Assembly (NCBI GenBank): GCA_028289645.1
Contig: JANQOK010000008.1
Coordinates: 310,001-374,000 of the forward strand
Direction of reading: 5' to 3'
Source of the DNA: Anderseniella sp.
GTDB taxonomy: Bacteria; Pseudomonadota; Alphaproteobacteria; Rhizobiales; Aestuariivirgaceae
DNA length: 64,000 nucleotides
The stretch's first letter is position 1, and every line of letters starts with the position of its first letter. The position numbers and the translations under genes are program-made. The notes beneath the pieces are model-generated. The model ran no database searches, was not told the DNA's origin, and saw only the letters and a list, made by a program, of their open reading frames with translations. This document shows positions 36,096 through 45,537 of the stretch, piece by piece.

Positions 36096-36758
36096 ATGAC
36101 GGAAGTTGTGTACGCACGTGATACGTCGCGGGAAACCAGACAGTCTGTTTTGCTCGACGCAGCGCGCGCCATCCAGCTGGCGGCGTTGGTTACCTCAACA
36201 CCCGACGGCATGCTGAAAGTGTCGCATCTGCCCTTGCTGGCCAGCACGGACAAGGACGGAGACATCAGGCTGTGCGGCCACTTTGCGCGCGCCAACGACC
36301 ATTGGAAGGTCATCGAGCGCGGCAACACCACCTCGATGGCGATTTTCCAGGGACCTCACACCTATCTGTCGCCGTCCCACTATGCCAGCAAGCAGGAAAC
36401 CGGCAAGGTCGTGCCGACCTGGGCCTACGTCATCGTGCACGCACATGGCACTGCGAGCACAACCCATGAAGCCGAGGCGCTGCTGGCCCACGTCAATGAC
36501 CTGACCGACCGCAACGAGGCCGACCGGCCGACACCGTGGAAAGTATCAGATGCACCGGATGACTACGTAGCCAGAATGCTGCGCGGTATTGTCGGTGTTG
36601 AACTGCGCGTCAGCCAGCTCGAAGGCGTGTGGAAGATGAACCAGCACAGGTCCGATGCCGATAAAGCCAGCACGGTTTCCGGGCTTTCCGGCTCCGACAA
36701 GTCCCGTGATCGCCAGCTCGCCCGGGTGATGAGCGAAACGGTTTCAGGCCCGCTCTAG
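36096..36758 (+). CDS. FMN-binding negative transcriptional regulator (PaiB family)
   Basis: HLPLLASTDKDGDIRLCGHFARANDHWKVI...IFQGPHTYLSPSHYASKQETGKVVPTWAYVIVHAHG...VGVELRVSQLEGVWKMNQHRSDAD. Confidence 0.9.
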   Translation: MTEVVYARDTSRETRQSVLLDAARAIQLAALVTSTPDGMLKVSHLPLLASTDKDGDIRLCGHFARANDHWKVIERGNTTSMAIFQGPHTYLSPSHYASKQETGKVVPTWAYVIVHAHGTASTTHEAEALLAHVNDLTDRNEADRPTPWKVSDAPDDYVARMLRGIVGVELRVSQLEGVWKMNQHRSDADKASTVSGLSGSDKSRDRQLARVMSETVSGPL

Positions 36759-37165
36759 CGGCTCTTCCGGATCAATTCTACCATGAAGGCAGTTGACCAG
36801 CCGAACATCAAAAATCCGTTGGCCCCGATCAGTGCCGACAGCAGGCGCCACTCAGTCGGCAGGGTAATGTCACCGAAGCCGAGGGTGGTGAAGCACACAA
36901 GTGCAAAATAGACCGCCGGCTCAAGCCCGGGCACGGCGCCGGTGGCAAGCAGCACCAGGGCCCACAGCCAGACCTCGACCGTCATGGTGAACAGCACGAC
37001 CAGCATGGCCACGGTAATGAAGGCCGTGCCTGAAAAACGCCGAAACCGAGTCCGTGTCCAGGTCAGGAACGGTTCGTGCTTGCGGGTCAACAGGGCAAAC
37101 ATCTCGGCCTGGATGGCGACAGTTGCAACAATAACGATTGAGCCAATGACAAGCTGTTTGAACAT
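36755..37165 (-). CDS. Two-TM potassium channel family protein
   Basis: PAVYFALVCFTTLGFGDITLPTEWRLLSALIGANGFLMFGWSTAFMVE (TLGFGD selectivity-filter-like motif). Confidence 0.85.
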   Translation of the reverse strand: MFKQLVIGSIVIVATVAIQAEMFALLTRKHEPFLTWTRTRFRRFSGTAFITVAMLVVLFTMTVEVWLWALVLLATGAVPGLEPAVYFALVCFTTLGFGDITLPTEWRLLSALIGANGFLMFGWSTAFMVELIRKSR

Positions 37166-37179
37166 ATTGGCGCCGGCCC

Positions 37180-38568
37180 TTATTTGGCCAGTTCATCAAT
37201 CACCCGTATCCAACTCCTGATGCCCTTGTGAAAGCTTTGCAGGTTGTATTTTTCGTTGGGCGAATGCAGCGCGTCGTCAGGCAGACCAAACCCGACCAGC
37301 AGGCTCTGCATGCCGAGAATGTCCTCAAACGAGCGCACCACCGGGATTGACCCTCCACATCCCATCAACACGGCGGGCCTGCCCCATTCATCTGCCAGCG
37401 CCTTGGCGGCCTTTTTCAGATGCGGATTGTCTTCCGGAATTTCGATTGCCGGAGAGCCCTCTGCATCACTGTCATAACGGACCGAACATCCGTCCGGCAA
37501 CCGGTCTTCAATGAACTTGCGAAACACCTTGATGACGTGCTTCGGGTCCTGTTGGCCGACAAGGCGCATCGACACCTTGGCGGTGGCTTCAGACGGGATC
37601 ACAGTCTTGGTCCCGGCCGATGTGTAGCCGCCGAAGATGCCGTTCACCTCCAGGGTCGGGCGTGACCAGATCATTTCAAGCACGCTGCGGCCCTTCTCGC
37701 CGGCAGGGCCTTTCAGACCGATATCGCCGAGGAACTCGTCCTCGTCAAAGTTGAGCCCTTGCCATTGTGCCGCTGTTTCCGGCGGCAATTCAGGCACGCC
37801 ATCGTAGAAGCCCGGAATGGTAATACCGCCGTCGTCATCACGCATGTCGGACAGAATCTTCGTCAGCACATGGATGGCGTTGAATGCGGCCCCACCATAA
37901 AAGCCTGAATGCAGGTCAATGCGCGGGCCGATGACTGTGACCTCGTCATGTGCCAGGCCGCGCAACCGGGTCGAGATGGCAGGAGTGTCCGGGTCCCACA
38001 TATTGGTGTCGCAAACCAGCGCCACTTCCCGGGTCAACTCACCGGCGTTTTCGGTCAGAAACGGGTCCAGACTCGGACTCCCGCTTTCTTCCTCGCCCTC
38101 GCACAAAACCGTCATCGAGACAGGTAATCCACCTGTCGTCTTGATCCAGGCGCGGCTGGCCTCTATGAAGGTCATCAGTTGGCCCTTGTCGTCGTTGGCG
38201 CCGCGGGCATATATGCGCTCTACTCCATCATCTCCCGCCACGCGCTCCGGCTCGAATGGTGGGGTTTTCCATTTGTCGAGCGGTTCGGCAGGCTGGACAT
38301 CATAGTGACCGTAGAACAAGACATGCGGGCTTCCCGCAGGACCATCGTAATGTCCGACCACCATCGGATGTCCGGGCGTGTCGCGAAGGCTTGCTGCAAA
38401 CCCCATGCCGGTCAGTTCGTCTGTCACCCACTGTCCGGCCCTGCGGCACTCATCCTTGTATTGCGGATCAGTCGAGATGGATGGGATGCGCAGCAGATCA
38501 AACCACCTGTCGAGACTGGCCTCGAGCTGGTCGTCAGCGTGGTCAAGAATTGCATCAAGCTTTGTCAT
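37180..38568 (-). CDS. M20 family dipeptidase
   Basis: VLFYGHYDVQPAEPLDKWKTPPFEP, YARGANDDKGQ, CEGEEESGSPSLDPFL. Confidence 0.95.
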   Translation of the reverse strand: MTKLDAILDHADDQLEASLDRWFDLLRIPSISTDPQYKDECRRAGQWVTDELTGMGFAASLRDTPGHPMVVGHYDGPAGSPHVLFYGHYDVQPAEPLDKWKTPPFEPERVAGDDGVERIYARGANDDKGQLMTFIEASRAWIKTTGGLPVSMTVLCEGEEESGSPSLDPFLTENAGELTREVALVCDTNMWDPDTPAISTRLRGLAHDEVTVIGPRIDLHSGFYGGAAFNAIHVLTKILSDMRDDDGGITIPGFYDGVPELPPETAAQWQGLNFDEDEFLGDIGLKGPAGEKGRSVLEMIWSRPTLEVNGIFGGYTSAGTKTVIPSEATAKVSMRLVGQQDPKHVIKVFRKFIEDRLPDGCSVRYDSDAEGSPAIEIPEDNPHLKKAAKALADEWGRPAVLMGCGGSIPVVRSFEDILGMQSLLVGFGLPDDALHSPNEKYNLQSFHKGIRSWIRVIDELAK

Positions 38569-38654
38569 CGGGCGGCTTTCCGTTCCTGGCGAATAACTGA
38601 ATTCAACGGCTCAGACCCTCTCACAGGCACACAGAGCATCGCAAGGGGGATTGC

Positions 38655-40199
38655 ATGAGCGACACCGGTTTTCAGCTGGCCCGCGACAGCCTTCAGGCGG
38701 ATTACGGTGAACACCGCCTGCACCGGATGCAGCGGCACGGGTATCAGCGCTGGGTTCACCTGCGCAGCCAGATCAACCTGTACTACTTCTGGGAGAAACG
38801 CTGGTTCTTCATCGCGCTGCTGCTGTCATTTGCCTTCCTGCAAACCGGGCCATACGATGGTTTGACCCGTGAAGGCCAGATCGTGCTGACCATGTCGCTG
38901 TTCGCGACGATCCTGTTCATTACCGAGCCGGTGCCACTGCCGACCGTGGCATTGTTGATTGTCATCGGACAAGTGGTGCTATTGGGACTTGAATCGACAA
39001 GTGTCGCGAAGTCCCTGATGACGGACTCCGTCCTGTTTATCATGGGCTCTTTGATGCTGGCCGTGGCGCTGGTGAAGCAGAAGCTCGACCGGCGCATCGC
39101 GTGGCTGATTGTGCGCCTGACGGGCACCAGCACACTGGCCATATGTTTCGGTATATCGGTAGTGTCGGGAATCCTGGCCTCATTCGTGGGGGAGCACACT
39201 GTTGCGGCGATGATGCTGCCAGTGGGAATTACGCTGATCACCCTGACTTCGCAGGATCGGGAGAAGGTGCGCAACCTGGCCGCGTGCCTGCTGTTTTCGA
39301 TCTCATACGGCTGTTCCATCGCAGGTATCGGCACGCCTTCCGGCGGTGCGCGTAACGCCATCATGATCGGCTATTGGCAAGAGTTTTTCTATAATCCAGC
39401 CGATCCATCCACGGCGGCCTTCCTGATCGACTATGCCAAGTGGATGGCCTACGCCTATCCGATGTTCCTGATCCAGCTGCCGCTGGTGACGCTCATACTC
39501 TTCACGGCGTTCAAGCCGGAGTATCGCGACTTGTCCCGCGCCTGCGCCAAGCTGCGAGCGCAGGTCCTGCTGTCTGGCCCGCTTAAGGGGTCTGACTGGG
39601 TTTCGATCGCAATTTTCGCGCTGTGTATCTTTGGCTGGGTTACCCAGTCCCAGACGTTGGGCATGGGTATCGTTGCCGTCACCGCCGCTGCTGCCTTCCT
39701 GGTGGCCGGGCTGGTGCGCTGGGAAGATGTGAACTCGGGCGTGAACTGGGGCGTGGTACTGCTCTATGCCGCGGCCATCTCACTCGGCGTGCAGATGAAA
39801 GACACCGGCGCCGCTCTGTGGGTAGCAGAGCGTTTTCTGGCACTGCTCAGCCCGATTGGAGCCGACCAGGGCATTGGCCTGTGGGCGGCAGTGTCGGTGC
39901 TGACAACTTTCGTCACCAATACCATGTCGAACGGAGCTGCCGTCGCGGTGCTTGGTCCGATCGTTCTGAAAGTTGCTGTAGCCGCGCAGGAGAGCCCAAT
40001 CATTCTTGGCTTCATCACCGCCGTGTCATCTGCATTTGCCTATCTCACCGTGGTCGGCACACCGGCATGCACCATTGTCTATGCCTCCGGTTACCTCAAG
40101 ACGACAGACTTCCTGAAGGTCGGCTGGCGCATGGCAGTGGTGTCTATCGTGGTGATGCTGGCAGTAGCCTATGTTTACTGGCCGCTGGTTGGGGTTTAA
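38655..40199 (+). CDS. SLC13/DASS family anion (dicarboxylate/sulfate) transporter
   Basis: About 11-12 TM segments; ISYGCSIAGIGTPSGGARNAIMIGY and FAYLTVVGTPACTIVYASGYL, DASS-like. Confidence 0.85.
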   Translation: MSDTGFQLARDSLQADYGEHRLHRMQRHGYQRWVHLRSQINLYYFWEKRWFFIALLLSFAFLQTGPYDGLTREGQIVLTMSLFATILFITEPVPLPTVALLIVIGQVVLLGLESTSVAKSLMTDSVLFIMGSLMLAVALVKQKLDRRIAWLIVRLTGTSTLAICFGISVVSGILASFVGEHTVAAMMLPVGITLITLTSQDREKVRNLAACLLFSISYGCSIAGIGTPSGGARNAIMIGYWQEFFYNPADPSTAAFLIDYAKWMAYAYPMFLIQLPLVTLILFTAFKPEYRDLSRACAKLRAQVLLSGPLKGSDWVSIAIFALCIFGWVTQSQTLGMGIVAVTAAAAFLVAGLVRWEDVNSGVNWGVVLLYAAAISLGVQMKDTGAALWVAERFLALLSPIGADQGIGLWAAVSVLTTFVTNTMSNGAAVAVLGPIVLKVAVAAQESPIILGFITAVSSAFAYLTVVGTPACTIVYASGYLKTTDFLKVGWRMAVVSIVVMLAVAYVYWPLVGV

Positions 40200-40208
40200 G
40201 ACAGGCAC

Positions 40209-41219
40209 ATGTCGATACTTGGCTTGAAATCTTTTTCTGACCGTCAGGAACGGGCGCTGCGCAAGACGCTCGCCAATGTCTATGCCCAGCGCCGGTCGCG
40301 GTTCCGCATTCTGGCCTGCATAGACGAAACCGATGAATCGTTCTGCACGGTCCGAATGGCGGCGCGGCTGGCCAAGACAGACGACTGCGACATCATCGTG
40401 TTGTATGTACGCTCCATCGACCAGGGCCTGTGGTCAGGCGGCCTGCAGGTTCGAGTTGCTCGGCAGAACATGCTGGACTCCGGCCTGGAACTGCCCGGCA
40501 TCACCCGGTTGCGCATGGCCTTGGACATCCTGCGCGAAGAAGGCATCCCTGCCGAGGACTGGACTCGCAAAACCGGACACCAAGACGCCTGGGGAGACCC
40601 GCTGGGAGACAACAAGGTCGAGTTCATTTCCGAAGAAGGCCGTACGGTGGTCCTGAAACTGAAGACCGCGCCTGATCCGGCAGCCGGTATCCTCGACCAA
40701 TACGAACTTGGCCCATACAATCTGATGATCATGGGTGAGCCGTCACGCTGGCGCGGCGAGTTCCATTCGCTGTTTGACGCTGGCATCGTGCAGCAGGTCA
40801 CGGTACATGCGCCATCGTCGGTCCTGATCGTTCGCAAGCCACTCGACAAGACCGGGTTTTTCATCTGCACGGACGGCTCATCCCGCTCCATGCAGGCAGT
40901 GCGCCGCGCGGCCGTGCTGGCCCATACAGCCGGCGAGCCGATCACGCTGTTTTCCGCCAGCGCCCAGGAATCCGGTCTGCCGGCTGCCGAAGAAAACGTC
41001 AAGAACGCCCGTGCCCTGCTCAAGGCGATGGGGATCAAGGTCAAGGATGTCATCACCGCCGTGGGCCCGGCGGCGCAGAAGATCACCGAACTTGGGTCCG
41101 ACCACGCCATCATAGTGGTGAGCGACGAGGGCCGGTCCCGGCTGCAGCGAGCCATCCGGGGCTCGACCGCAGTAGACGTGGTGCGCACCGCGCAGACCTC
41201 GGTGCTGGACGTCCGCTAA
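40209..41219 (+). CDS. Universal stress protein family protein (probable two-domain)
   Basis: FRILACIDETDESFCTVRMAARLAKTDDCDIIVLYV and a C-terminal half FFICTDGSSRSMQAVRRAAVLAHTAGEPITLFSA. Confidence 0.8.
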   Translation: MSILGLKSFSDRQERALRKTLANVYAQRRSRFRILACIDETDESFCTVRMAARLAKTDDCDIIVLYVRSIDQGLWSGGLQVRVARQNMLDSGLELPGITRLRMALDILREEGIPAEDWTRKTGHQDAWGDPLGDNKVEFISEEGRTVVLKLKTAPDPAAGILDQYELGPYNLMIMGEPSRWRGEFHSLFDAGIVQQVTVHAPSSVLIVRKPLDKTGFFICTDGSSRSMQAVRRAAVLAHTAGEPITLFSASAQESGLPAAEENVKNARALLKAMGIKVKDVITAVGPAAQKITELGSDHAIIVVSDEGRSRLQRAIRGSTAVDVVRTAQTSVLDVR

Positions 41220-41282
41220 CGGCACTGAACGACCGCTTGCAACTCCACTTGCTCAAGATTTGTAACCATCTATACTGGTTAC

Positions 41283-41843
41283 ATGGTTCGCCAAGTTGAA
41301 TTCATTGCAGGCTCGCTTTGCCTCAACCTCGTCGACACGATTGCAGATCGCAACGGCAAGGCACTGGAATTGCTCAACACCCCGGAAGACCTTCGCAACT
41401 GGATCGGGCAAGCCGGACTGCCGGACAACGTGCCGGTGGATGCAGCGGGCCTTGCCGATGTGCGACTGTTGCGCGGCGCGGTTTTCAACGCTGTTTCCAG
41501 TGTGCTCGACGGCGGGCAAGTGTCAGCACCGGATGCCGACCTGCTCAATACACTGGCACGAGTGGCTGATTTCCGACCGCAATTCGTTGATGGCACGGTT
41601 CGCCATATCAGTGCGCACCCGTTCGCATCAGCACTCTCCAGCATAGCCGCAGATGCGCTGAACCTGCTGCCGCCTGCCGGGCCTGATCGCCTGCGGCGCT
41701 GCCCCGAATGCGGCATGCTGTTTCTGGACAAGTCGCGTCCCGGCAACCGGATCTGGTGCTCATCGGCGACCGGTTGCGGCAACCGGGCCAAGGTGCGGCG
41801 CCATCGTGCAAAAAAGACGGAGACAGCCCGACATGAGCGATAA
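41283..41843 (+). CDS. ABATE/CGNR zinc-finger domain protein
   Basis: C-terminal RRCPECGMLFLDKSRPGNRIWCSSATGCGNRAKVRRHRAKK; N-terminal FIAGSLCLNLVDTIADRNG. Confidence 0.9.
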   Translation: MVRQVEFIAGSLCLNLVDTIADRNGKALELLNTPEDLRNWIGQAGLPDNVPVDAAGLADVRLLRGAVFNAVSSVLDGGQVSAPDADLLNTLARVADFRPQFVDGTVRHISAHPFASALSSIAADALNLLPPAGPDRLRRCPECGMLFLDKSRPGNRIWCSSATGCGNRAKVRRHRAKKTETARHER

Positions 41844-42732
41844 ACGCGTATGCTTTGATTTCGAGATCGAGTTTTCAAATGGCGGCGGCATCCAGGGCCA
41901 GGATTTCCGTCTCGACATTGATGGCAACGACATTTCAGACCGTGAGCTGGCGGCCTACATCATCAAGGACCTGCAATTGCTGATGGTCGGCTCAACCCGG
42001 ATACTGAACAAGAAGATCATTTCCGAGCCCCACAAACGCAGCGGCACGTCAGGCTTACAGGGCACGGAACCCGGCACGCTGATTGACCTGAGCCACACCA
42101 TCGTCGACGGCATGATCACTTACAAGGGCCTGCCCGCTCCGCTCATATGTGATCATCTTTCACGCCTGCAATCGCGCGACCACTATGCTGAAGGCACCGA
42201 GTTCCAAATCGGCAAGATCGAGATGGCGTCAAACACAGGTACCTACCTTGATACTCCGTATCATCGGTTTGCCGATGGTGACGACCTTGAAAAAGTCGGC
42301 CTGGAGCGCATGTCAGGGCTTGCCGGGGTTCTGTTGCAACTGCGCGGCCATCAGGCCCGCGCCATTGACTGGATGAGCTTTGCCGCGGTCGACTTAGCCG
42401 GCAAGGCGGTCTTGATCGAAACCGGGTGGAGCGACAACTGGGGAACCGACAGCTACTTTGAAGGACACCCGTTCCTTACCGAAGACGCCGCCATTTACCT
42501 CCGCGACAAAGGCGCAGCACTGGTCGGCATCGACTCCTTGAATATCGACGATACATCCGGCGGAGACCGTCCGGTTCACACGACCTTGCTGGGTGCGGGC
42601 ATTCCGATAGTCGAGCATATGACTAACCTTTCAGCACTGCCGGCATCCGGTTTCCGGTTTTGGGCAACACCGCCGAAGGTGCGCGGCATGGGCACCTTTC
42701 CGGTCCGGGCGCACGCCCGCATAGATGCATAA
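41833..42732 (+). CDS. Cyclase family protein (kynurenine formamidase-like) with an N-terminal ~75-aa extension
   Basis: IDLSHTIVDGMITYKGLPAPLICDHLSR, NTGTYLDTPYHRFADGDDL, GIDSLNIDD; ATG 41833 overlaps the upstream gene. Confidence 0.9.
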   Translation: MSDKRVCFDFEIEFSNGGGIQGQDFRLDIDGNDISDRELAAYIIKDLQLLMVGSTRILNKKIISEPHKRSGTSGLQGTEPGTLIDLSHTIVDGMITYKGLPAPLICDHLSRLQSRDHYAEGTEFQIGKIEMASNTGTYLDTPYHRFADGDDLEKVGLERMSGLAGVLLQLRGHQARAIDWMSFAAVDLAGKAVLIETGWSDNWGTDSYFEGHPFLTEDAAIYLRDKGAALVGIDSLNIDDTSGGDRPVHTTLLGAGIPIVEHMTNLSALPASGFRFWATPPKVRGMGTFPVRAHARIDA

Positions 42733-42771
42733 CTCTCACGGTCTATGGCGGGGCCCAGGTGGGGTGAAACA

Positions 42772-42802
42772 ACAAAGGGCCGCACTCCCGTGCAGCCCTT
42801 GT
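42772..42802. terminator. Bidirectional terminator-like stem-loop
   Basis: acaaagggccgcactcccgtgcagcccttgt followed by ggtctttct, between convergent genes. Confidence 0.7.
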
Positions 42803-42829
42803 GGTCTTTCTTGCTGTGCAAAGACTGCG

Positions 42830-43960
42830 TCAGGCAGTAGCCTTCATGGCATCAAGGTATTCCTCGACGTGTTCGACGTTCTCGAACCGCATCCAGCCTT
42901 CATCGGTTTCAGCTTCAACGGTCCCGTCAGACAACAGGCGCGCCGGACGTTCCCGTATGACGCGCTCTTCAACCACGAACAACTCTTCTTCCTGCGGAAG
43001 CGCGTCAGGTGCGCTCTCGGCCTCCTGTTCAGCCGGCTCTGTTGCCGTTGTTTCCTGCTGCTCCTCAGGCTCAGCTGCAGCTGCTTCTTCCTTCTCTGCT
43101 TCGGCGTCCGGCGGATCCATTGTGATAGTGCCGGTTTTGGCCGTATCCGGCTCGGTTGCGTCGGTACGGTCGCTATCTGCATCGGCGGACGGTGAGTCTG
43201 CGAAGGTGCTGCTGTCCGCATCGGCATCTTTCTGAACGTCAGGAGTCTCGGGCGCTGCGTCCATTTCAGCTTCTGCTTCTTCCTCAGCAGCAGGCGACGG
43301 TTTCAACTCAGGCCGCGCAACAAATGCGGGTGGCGAAGTGGTGTCCGGCGCCTTACTGGTGTCTGCGGGTTTGGCGAAGAAGGACGAGAGGTCGTCACGC
43401 GCCTTATCGGCTGTGTCCTCGGCGACCTCCTCAATCTTGTCAACAGCAGCCTCGGCAACTTCTTTTGCCTTGTCTGTTGCCTGCTCAGCGGCGTCTGCAG
43501 CAGTCCCGGTCACCGAACTGAAAATCGAACCGGCCGAATCCGCGGTGGACCCGGCACTGTCTTTAACCCCATCCAGAACATCGTCCACCATCTGCGTGGC
43601 GGCATCTGGCTTGTCTTTCACCGTGTCGCCAAGTGCAGTAGCACCTGCTGCAACCCCTGTGGCCGCGCCTGCCGCCGCGGCTGATGCCGGTGCCATGAAG
43701 TCAGGCAAATCTGACCCTGCCGGCGCAGCCGGTGCGTAGTCATCAGCATCGGTTTCGTCCGGCTCGCGCCGGGTCATCGCCGACAAGTTGCCGGCCACGA
43801 CGGCCAGACCAAGCAATACACAACCGCCAGTAAACAGGGTCGCTGCCACGTCAAGATTCAGACCAACAGTTACGGTGCCGGGCGAAAAAATGTTGATCAG
43901 GCCAACCGCCCAGCCTGCCGCGATCAGCACAATTGCCAAAAATATCAATAGTGTTTTCAT
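42830..43960 (-). CDS. Membrane-anchored low-complexity Ala/Asp/Glu-rich hypothetical protein
   Basis: Two N-terminal TM helices (MKTLLIFLAIVLIAAGWAVGLINIF; LFTGGCVLLGLAVVAGNL), then a long acidic/Ala/Pro-rich region and a short ordered C-terminal segment. Confidence 0.75.
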   Translation of the reverse strand: MKTLLIFLAIVLIAAGWAVGLINIFSPGTVTVGLNLDVAATLFTGGCVLLGLAVVAGNLSAMTRREPDETDADDYAPAAPAGSDLPDFMAPASAAAAGAATGVAAGATALGDTVKDKPDAATQMVDDVLDGVKDSAGSTADSAGSIFSSVTGTAADAAEQATDKAKEVAEAAVDKIEEVAEDTADKARDDLSSFFAKPADTSKAPDTTSPPAFVARPELKPSPAAEEEAEAEMDAAPETPDVQKDADADSSTFADSPSADADSDRTDATEPDTAKTGTITMDPPDAEAEKEEAAAAEPEEQQETTATEPAEQEAESAPDALPQEEELFVVEERVIRERPARLLSDGTVEAETDEGWMRFENVEHVEEYLDAMKATA

Positions 43961-44146
43961 GCCTCTTACCCCTCTCCCACAGCGTCAACGCATGCTGGAA
44001 GCTTTAAGTACGCGTGCTCTGCAATATGACGCTAGCCGATAATATACCTGCAAGCGAGACACAACAGGCATTTCACGCCCTGTTTTCCCGGTGACTTTGG
44101 CCAAGCCCCATAACCAGCTCAAGCCCACTCTGGTGTTGATTGACCG

Positions 44147-44842
44147 TCACGATTTCAGTTTAACGTCGTTTTGCGGCACTGCAATGGCCGTTTCATCAAC
44201 CTGCGGTTGTGACGCGTCATCGGCGTCCGCTGGCTCAGCGCCGGCGTCGACGGCATCAGGTTGTTCCGCGCCATCCTGCGATGGGGCTTCCCCGCCTGCA
44301 AACTCGGGTAGGTCGTCTTCTCCGGCGCCCTGATCGTCGTCGTCTTCCCCAACAGCTGCGGAGAGTTTCTCCGCCACCTCTTCCAGCGCCGCATAGCCCC
44401 GGCCCGGCAGATAACTTGAGACAACCTTGCCGGCCTGCATGGCAGCATCGGTATAGTCGAGATCATAGTCATTGAGGCCGTCGAGCACTGCCAGCGCCGG
44501 GTTGGTCGTCCACAGTTTGCGCAAGGCGCGCTGGCGCAAAGGAGCCGGCACCCATGATTTCATGAAAATGGTGAAGTCGTGGTCATAGGTCAGCGTGTCG
44601 ATATCTATGGCTTCCAGCTCCTCGATCCAGCGCTGGCGGGTTTCGTCATCGGGCGGCACATCGCGGGCTGTTTCATCTGTTGCCGGCGGCTGGCCTTCAG
44701 ATGCCGGTGACAGGCTGGCACCTTCGCCGGGTTGCGGCGCAAGCGCGGCTTCACGCTGTTCTGCATCACGCGCTTCTGTTTCGCGAACTTCAGCCTTGCG
44801 CTTTGCCCAGCGTGACAGGAAACCTTCTTCGCGCGAGCTCAA
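44147..44842 (-). CDS. DUF3306 domain-containing protein
   Basis: FLSRWAKRKAEVRETE...DHDFTIFMKSWVPAPLRQRALRKLWTTNPALAVLDGLNDYDLDYTDA. Confidence 0.85.
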   Translation of the reverse strand: MSSREEGFLSRWAKRKAEVRETEARDAEQREAALAPQPGEGASLSPASEGQPPATDETARDVPPDDETRQRWIEELEAIDIDTLTYDHDFTIFMKSWVPAPLRQRALRKLWTTNPALAVLDGLNDYDLDYTDAAMQAGKVVSSYLPGRGYAALEEVAEKLSAAVGEDDDDQGAGEDDLPEFAGGEAPSQDGAEQPDAVDAGAEPADADDASQPQVDETAIAVPQNDVKLKS

Positions 44843-45450
44843 TGCAATTCTCCTTCCGGCTTGCCGGACGCCAGCATGCGGCGGCGCAGCTCGACAAGGC
44901 TTTCCTGGCCAAACTTGTATTCCTCGGTATCAAGTTTGTCGCGCCGGCGCTTCTTGAAGGTGCTGTCCTTGTAATGCAGCGCCACAAATGCCTCCAGCCA
45001 CTCGCGCACATCCGTCGGCATGACCAGCTTGCCGATCAGCGCGTCGTCACCAGACATGTACTCTTCAGCCTCGTAGGAACTCATGGTGACGAGATGGGTC
45101 TTCCAGATCAGGCCATCGGCCACCGGGTCATCCAGTTCGTGGGCAACGGTGTAGACGGACGGCTGCGGTGAGGTCAGGTTGTAGACATACGCGTCCAGGT
45201 CTGTCCTGTGCAGATCGAGCCGTGACGGCTCGCCAAGCCAGCGCGTTACAGCATCACTGCGCTCCAGCAGCCGTGGCGGAGAGCTGATGTCAGTGTCAGC
45301 CACCGGCATCATGCCGCAAACGATCCACTCCCAGTCCAGCCATGGGTGTGTGGACGCTGAGCGTTCATAGACGAGCGACAGATGAATACTGTTACCTTCG
45401 GACAACGCGATCTCCCACATGGCGGATTTTTGTACTGCATAGCACAACAC
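44839..45450 (-). CDS. DUF3305 domain-containing protein
   Basis: HPWLDWEWIVCGMMP, HRTDLDAYVYNLTSPQPSVYTVAHELDD, VTMSSYEAEEYMSGDDALIGKLVMPTDVREWLEAFV; 4-nt overlap with the DUF3306 gene. Confidence 0.85.
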   Translation of the reverse strand: MLCYAVQKSAMWEIALSEGNSIHLSLVYERSASTHPWLDWEWIVCGMMPVADTDISSPPRLLERSDAVTRWLGEPSRLDLHRTDLDAYVYNLTSPQPSVYTVAHELDDPVADGLIWKTHLVTMSSYEAEEYMSGDDALIGKLVMPTDVREWLEAFVALHYKDSTFKKRRRDKLDTEEYKFGQESLVELRRRMLASGKPEGELH

Positions 45451-45469
45451 AGATAGGCTACATCACATC

Positions 45470-45505
45470 ATACCACATTGCGAAACGGGCGTGATCTTGT
45501 GGTAT
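45470..45505. promoter_or_regulatory. Inverted half-sites ATACCACA-N20-TGTGGTAT in a divergent promoter
   Basis: 45470-45477 and 45498-45505 are perfect reverse complements between the DUF3305 gene (-) and the 4Fe-4S gene (+). Confidence 0.5.
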
Positions 45506-45537
45506 TTGTGACTTACCGCCCACTCTAAGGCCAGACC

